From NCBI GenBank assembly GCA_013202595.1, contig JABMPV010000219.1:1-16392 (forward strand): a stretch of 16,392 bases of DNA, given 5' to 3'. The notes beneath the pieces are model-generated. The model saw only the letters and a list, made by a program, of their open reading frames with translations. It was not told the DNA's origin and made no database searches. Positions within the stretch are counted from its first letter, which is position 1. Every line of letters begins with the position of its first letter. The position numbers were made by a program, and so were the translations under genes. Origin of the DNA: a bacterium. Its GTDB lineage: Bacteria > Actinomycetota > Acidimicrobiia > Spongiisociales > UBA11373. Below, piece after piece: positions 14,783-16,392 of the stretch.

Positions 14783-16285
14783 TCACCTTCCGTCGCCGAG
14801 ACGCAACTCCTCCATGTACGACGACCATTCTGCATCGGTGATCAGGCCTCTGCCCCGGTAGTACTTCCGGGCCTCGGCGAGCACATCCTCGACGGCCTCT
14901 TCCTGGGAACCGGTCAGCGGCACGGGGGTGTGGGTCGAAAGGATCTCCTCGACCTTCTCCTTGGCGCGATCGAGCATGTCCCGCTTGCCGGTCGTGATCC
15001 ATGACGAATACGCCTCGGTATCGGCGACCACCGGGAAGTAATCCTCTTTGTTCCACCACTTCCTGGTGTGCGCCTGAGCCATGTAGTGGCCGGGGATCGG
15101 CCCAACATCATTGATCAGGTCGATCGCCAGCGTCTCATCGTTGAAGATCGGCCCCTGGAGGACCCCGCCGATCCACCCGGCGACATCGTCCTCCATCACG
15201 GCCAATTCGTTGCTGTACAGCAACTCCGTGCTCGAACCGCCCTGGAACATCTGGACATGTCCGCCCGACAGGGCAGACAGCAGCGTGCCGGTCGACTTCT
15301 CGTACCCGGCCTGGAAGTCGATCTTCTTGGAGTTGCTGGCGAACCCGGCGTTGGACCAGATGGGAACGCCGTATCGGCGCAGCATCTGGTTGAGCATCCC
15401 TGTGCCGACGCCGCGCGCCGAAGTACCCAGGAGCTTGTCGCCGGTCCGCATGTCCACAGCCGAGATGCCGTGATGAATGGCCATCGGCGCGCCGGGCGTG
15501 TGGACCTGGCTCATGACGATCCAGCCCATGAATTCGGCAACCTTCAATACCGTGGCTCCTGCGAGCGTTGCCGGGCCCGTCGCTCCCTGATTGACCGAGA
15601 GGGCGGGGACGAATGGGATGCCGGCAGCGGCATACCTGAAGGCGGCCTCGGCCCCACCCGACTGGATGGTCAGCGGGCAGGCGTGCTCGAGTTCAGGGAA
15701 CAGATCGGTGCCGACCGCCTCGGCGAGCATGATGGCGAAGATCTCGGTGTCCTGGATGTTCCCGGCTACCTGGGTCTTCGACGAATACCGGATCGCACTC
15801 GCCAGGTTCTCCAGCATGCCCATCACCGGCGGGATGTTCCTGCGGTCGGTGTAGATCTCCCACCCCTCTGCGAGATGGAGGTTGGGCAGGGCATCGGCGA
15901 CGATCATCGCTTGCCGATGCTCAGACGCCGTGGCCTGCCTGGTCTCCCATGTGTCGAGATCCACAAATCTCATTCCCATGCCCTGCATGAAGTAGACGGT
16001 GTCGCCGCCAACCATGAGGTCGTTGCGAGGGTCCCTGGCACGCAACCGGAAGTTGCTCGGTACCTTGCGCAGGCAGTCCTCCACCAGCCAGGCGGGCATC
16101 CTCACCCGGTTGGTGTCCCGGTCCACCTTGCAGCCGGCGGCTTCCATGAGGTCCTGGGCACCCTGATGCTCGATTTGCATGCCGGTCTTCTCGAGGGTGA
16201 AGAGAGCACCGCGGTGAACGGCCTCCTCCTGCTCTTCCGACATCACCTTCAGTGCGGGGAACGCCCGCGTGAATCCGTTGAGCAT
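14783..16285 (-). CDS. MttB/COG5598-type corrinoid-dependent methyltransferase, non-pyrrolysine
   Basis: A 500-residue member of the trimethylamine methyltransferase (MttB) family, a TIM barrel that moves a methyl group from a tertiary or quaternary amine to Co(I) of a corrinoid protein. Landmarks: an N-terminal helical start (ALKVMSEEQEEAVHRGALFTLEKTGMQIEHQ), IQSGGAEAAF (208-216), VNQGATGPATLAGA (231-244), GTSARGVGTGM (287-297), SNAGFASNSKKIDFQAGYEKSTGTLLSALSGG (311-342) and DVGPIPGHYMAQAHTRK (393-409). The frame holds no internal amber codon, so it lacks the pyrrolysine of archaeal MttB; non-Pyl relatives demethylate glycine betaine, proline betaine or carnitine (MtgB, MtpB, MtcB). The ATG at 16285 follows GAAGGAGG (16293-16300), which overlaps the stop of an upstream corrinoid-like gene. 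The substrate is unknown. Confidence 0.88.
   Translation of the reverse strand: MLNGFTRAFPALKVMSEEQEEAVHRGALFTLEKTGMQIEHQGAQDLMEAAGCKVDRDTNRVRMPAWLVEDCLRKVPSNFRLRARDPRNDLMVGGDTVYFMQGMGMRFVDLDTWETRQATASEHRQAMIVADALPNLHLAEGWEIYTDRRNIPPVMGMLENLASAIRYSSKTQVAGNIQDTEIFAIMLAEAVGTDLFPELEHACPLTIQSGGAEAAFRYAAAGIPFVPALSVNQGATGPATLAGATVLKVAEFMGWIVMSQVHTPGAPMAIHHGISAVDMRTGDKLLGTSARGVGTGMLNQMLRRYGVPIWSNAGFASNSKKIDFQAGYEKSTGTLLSALSGGHVQMFQGGSSTELLYSNELAVMEDDVAGWIGGVLQGPIFNDETLAIDLINDVGPIPGHYMAQAHTRKWWNKEDYFPVVADTEAYSSWITTGKRDMLDRAKEKVEEILSTHTPVPLTGSQEEAVEDVLAEARKYYRGRGLITDAEWSSYMEELRLGDGR
14786..14791 (-). promoter_or_regulatory. Ribosome binding site deciding the start of amidohydrolase copy 2
   Basis: GGAAGG on the minus strand, within the last codons of the methyltransferase gene, 7 bases before the ATG at 14778. 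It supports that ATG over longer in-frame extensions. Confidence 0.55.
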
Positions 16286-16298
16286 GAGAGGGCCTCCT

Positions 16299-16391
16299 TC
16301 AGCCGGTGAGTAGTTCGCGGGCCAACGTCACGCCACCCGGTGCAGTCGGCGAGTACCCATCGGCACCAATCGAATCCGCAAACGGCTGGGA
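16299..16391 (-). CDS. C-terminal end of a probable corrinoid (B12-binding) methyl-carrier protein, partial
   Basis: The minus strand is open from the window edge to a TGA at 16299-16301, giving the last 30 residues of a protein that begins outside the window. The tail contains FADSIGADGYSP and then VTLARELLTG. The pattern F/A-x-x-I-G-A-D-G-Y-x-x-(D)-A-x-x-A-V-x-x-A-x-x-L-L is how methyltransferase-associated corrinoid proteins (MtbC/MttC/MtgC type) and related B12-binding domains end. It sits 13 bases upstream of the MttB-family gene and its stop overlaps that gene's ribosome site, the arrangement expected for a methyltransferase with its cognate corrinoid carrier. Only the tail is visible, so identification rests on a short motif plus context; another B12-domain protein is possible. 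Confidence 0.68.
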   Translation of the reverse strand, partial: SQPFADSIGADGYSPTAPGGVTLARELLTG

Positions 16392-16392
16392 G

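Noticed and set aside
14783..16285. Pyrrolysine in the methyltransferase
   Set aside because: There is no in-frame TAG inside the gene, and it ends with TGA, so no amber readthrough is needed.
9378..16309. Long plus-strand open frames antisense to the binding protein, aguAB, amidohydrolase and methyltransferase genes (up to about 460 codons)
   Set aside because: They mirror the GC-rich codon pattern of the real minus-strand genes, encode Arg/Gly/Pro/His/Asp-rich low-sense protein and show no domain motif.

Overview
The window looks like a chromosomal catabolic region of a high-GC actinobacterium. A MAG-like member of the class Acidimicrobiia is the best guess. The grounds are the strongly GC-biased codon use, GGAGG-type ribosome binding sites, GTG starts, and a lipoprotein whose Cys is followed by an acidic patch and a Thr/Ala linker (TTEATTATTAAP repeats), a style common in that class. 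The lineage call is inference; no rRNA, tRNA or marker gene is present.

Layout. Positions 3-3226 are on the + strand: the C-terminal 326 residues of a divergent urease alpha subunit (UreC), a classical SDR oxidoreductase, and a class III PLP aminotransferase 10 bases after it. Positions 3280-16392 are entirely on the - strand and converge on that block at about 3227-3279. Reading the - strand 5'->3': the last 30 residues of a protein that looks like a B12 (corrinoid) protein; an MttB/COG5598-type methyltransferase without pyrrolysine; a YtcJ-type amidohydrolase; agmatine deiminase (AguA); N-carbamoylputrescine amidase (AguB); a 186-base gap with a possible small ORF and a palindrome; a family 5 solute-binding lipoprotein; a 70-base gap with a strong stem-loop; two permeases and two ATPases of a peptide/opine-type ABC importer; a second YtcJ-type amidohydrolase; and a TetR-family regulator. 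Most junctions are 4-base ATGA/GTGA overlaps or gaps of 2-13 bases, so one or two long, translationally coupled transcripts are likely.

How the parts may work together (inference). The importer would bring in an organic nitrogen compound. The two metal-dependent amidohydrolases would open amide, formamide or similar C-N bonds. AguA and AguB would convert a guanidino group to a free amine (agmatine to N-carbamoylputrescine to putrescine, with NH3 and CO2). The MttB homologue with its adjacent corrinoid protein would strip a methyl group from a quaternary or tertiary amine. The aminotransferase and SDR on the + strand could process the resulting amine or aldehyde, and the urease-like protein could release further ammonia. 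This combination of demethylation, guanidine hydrolysis and amide hydrolysis behind one importer and one TetR regulator is the main point of interest; the real substrate cannot be read from the sequence.

No stretch longer than 300 bases lacks a gene. No RNA genes, CRISPR arrays, insertion sequences or phage genes were seen.
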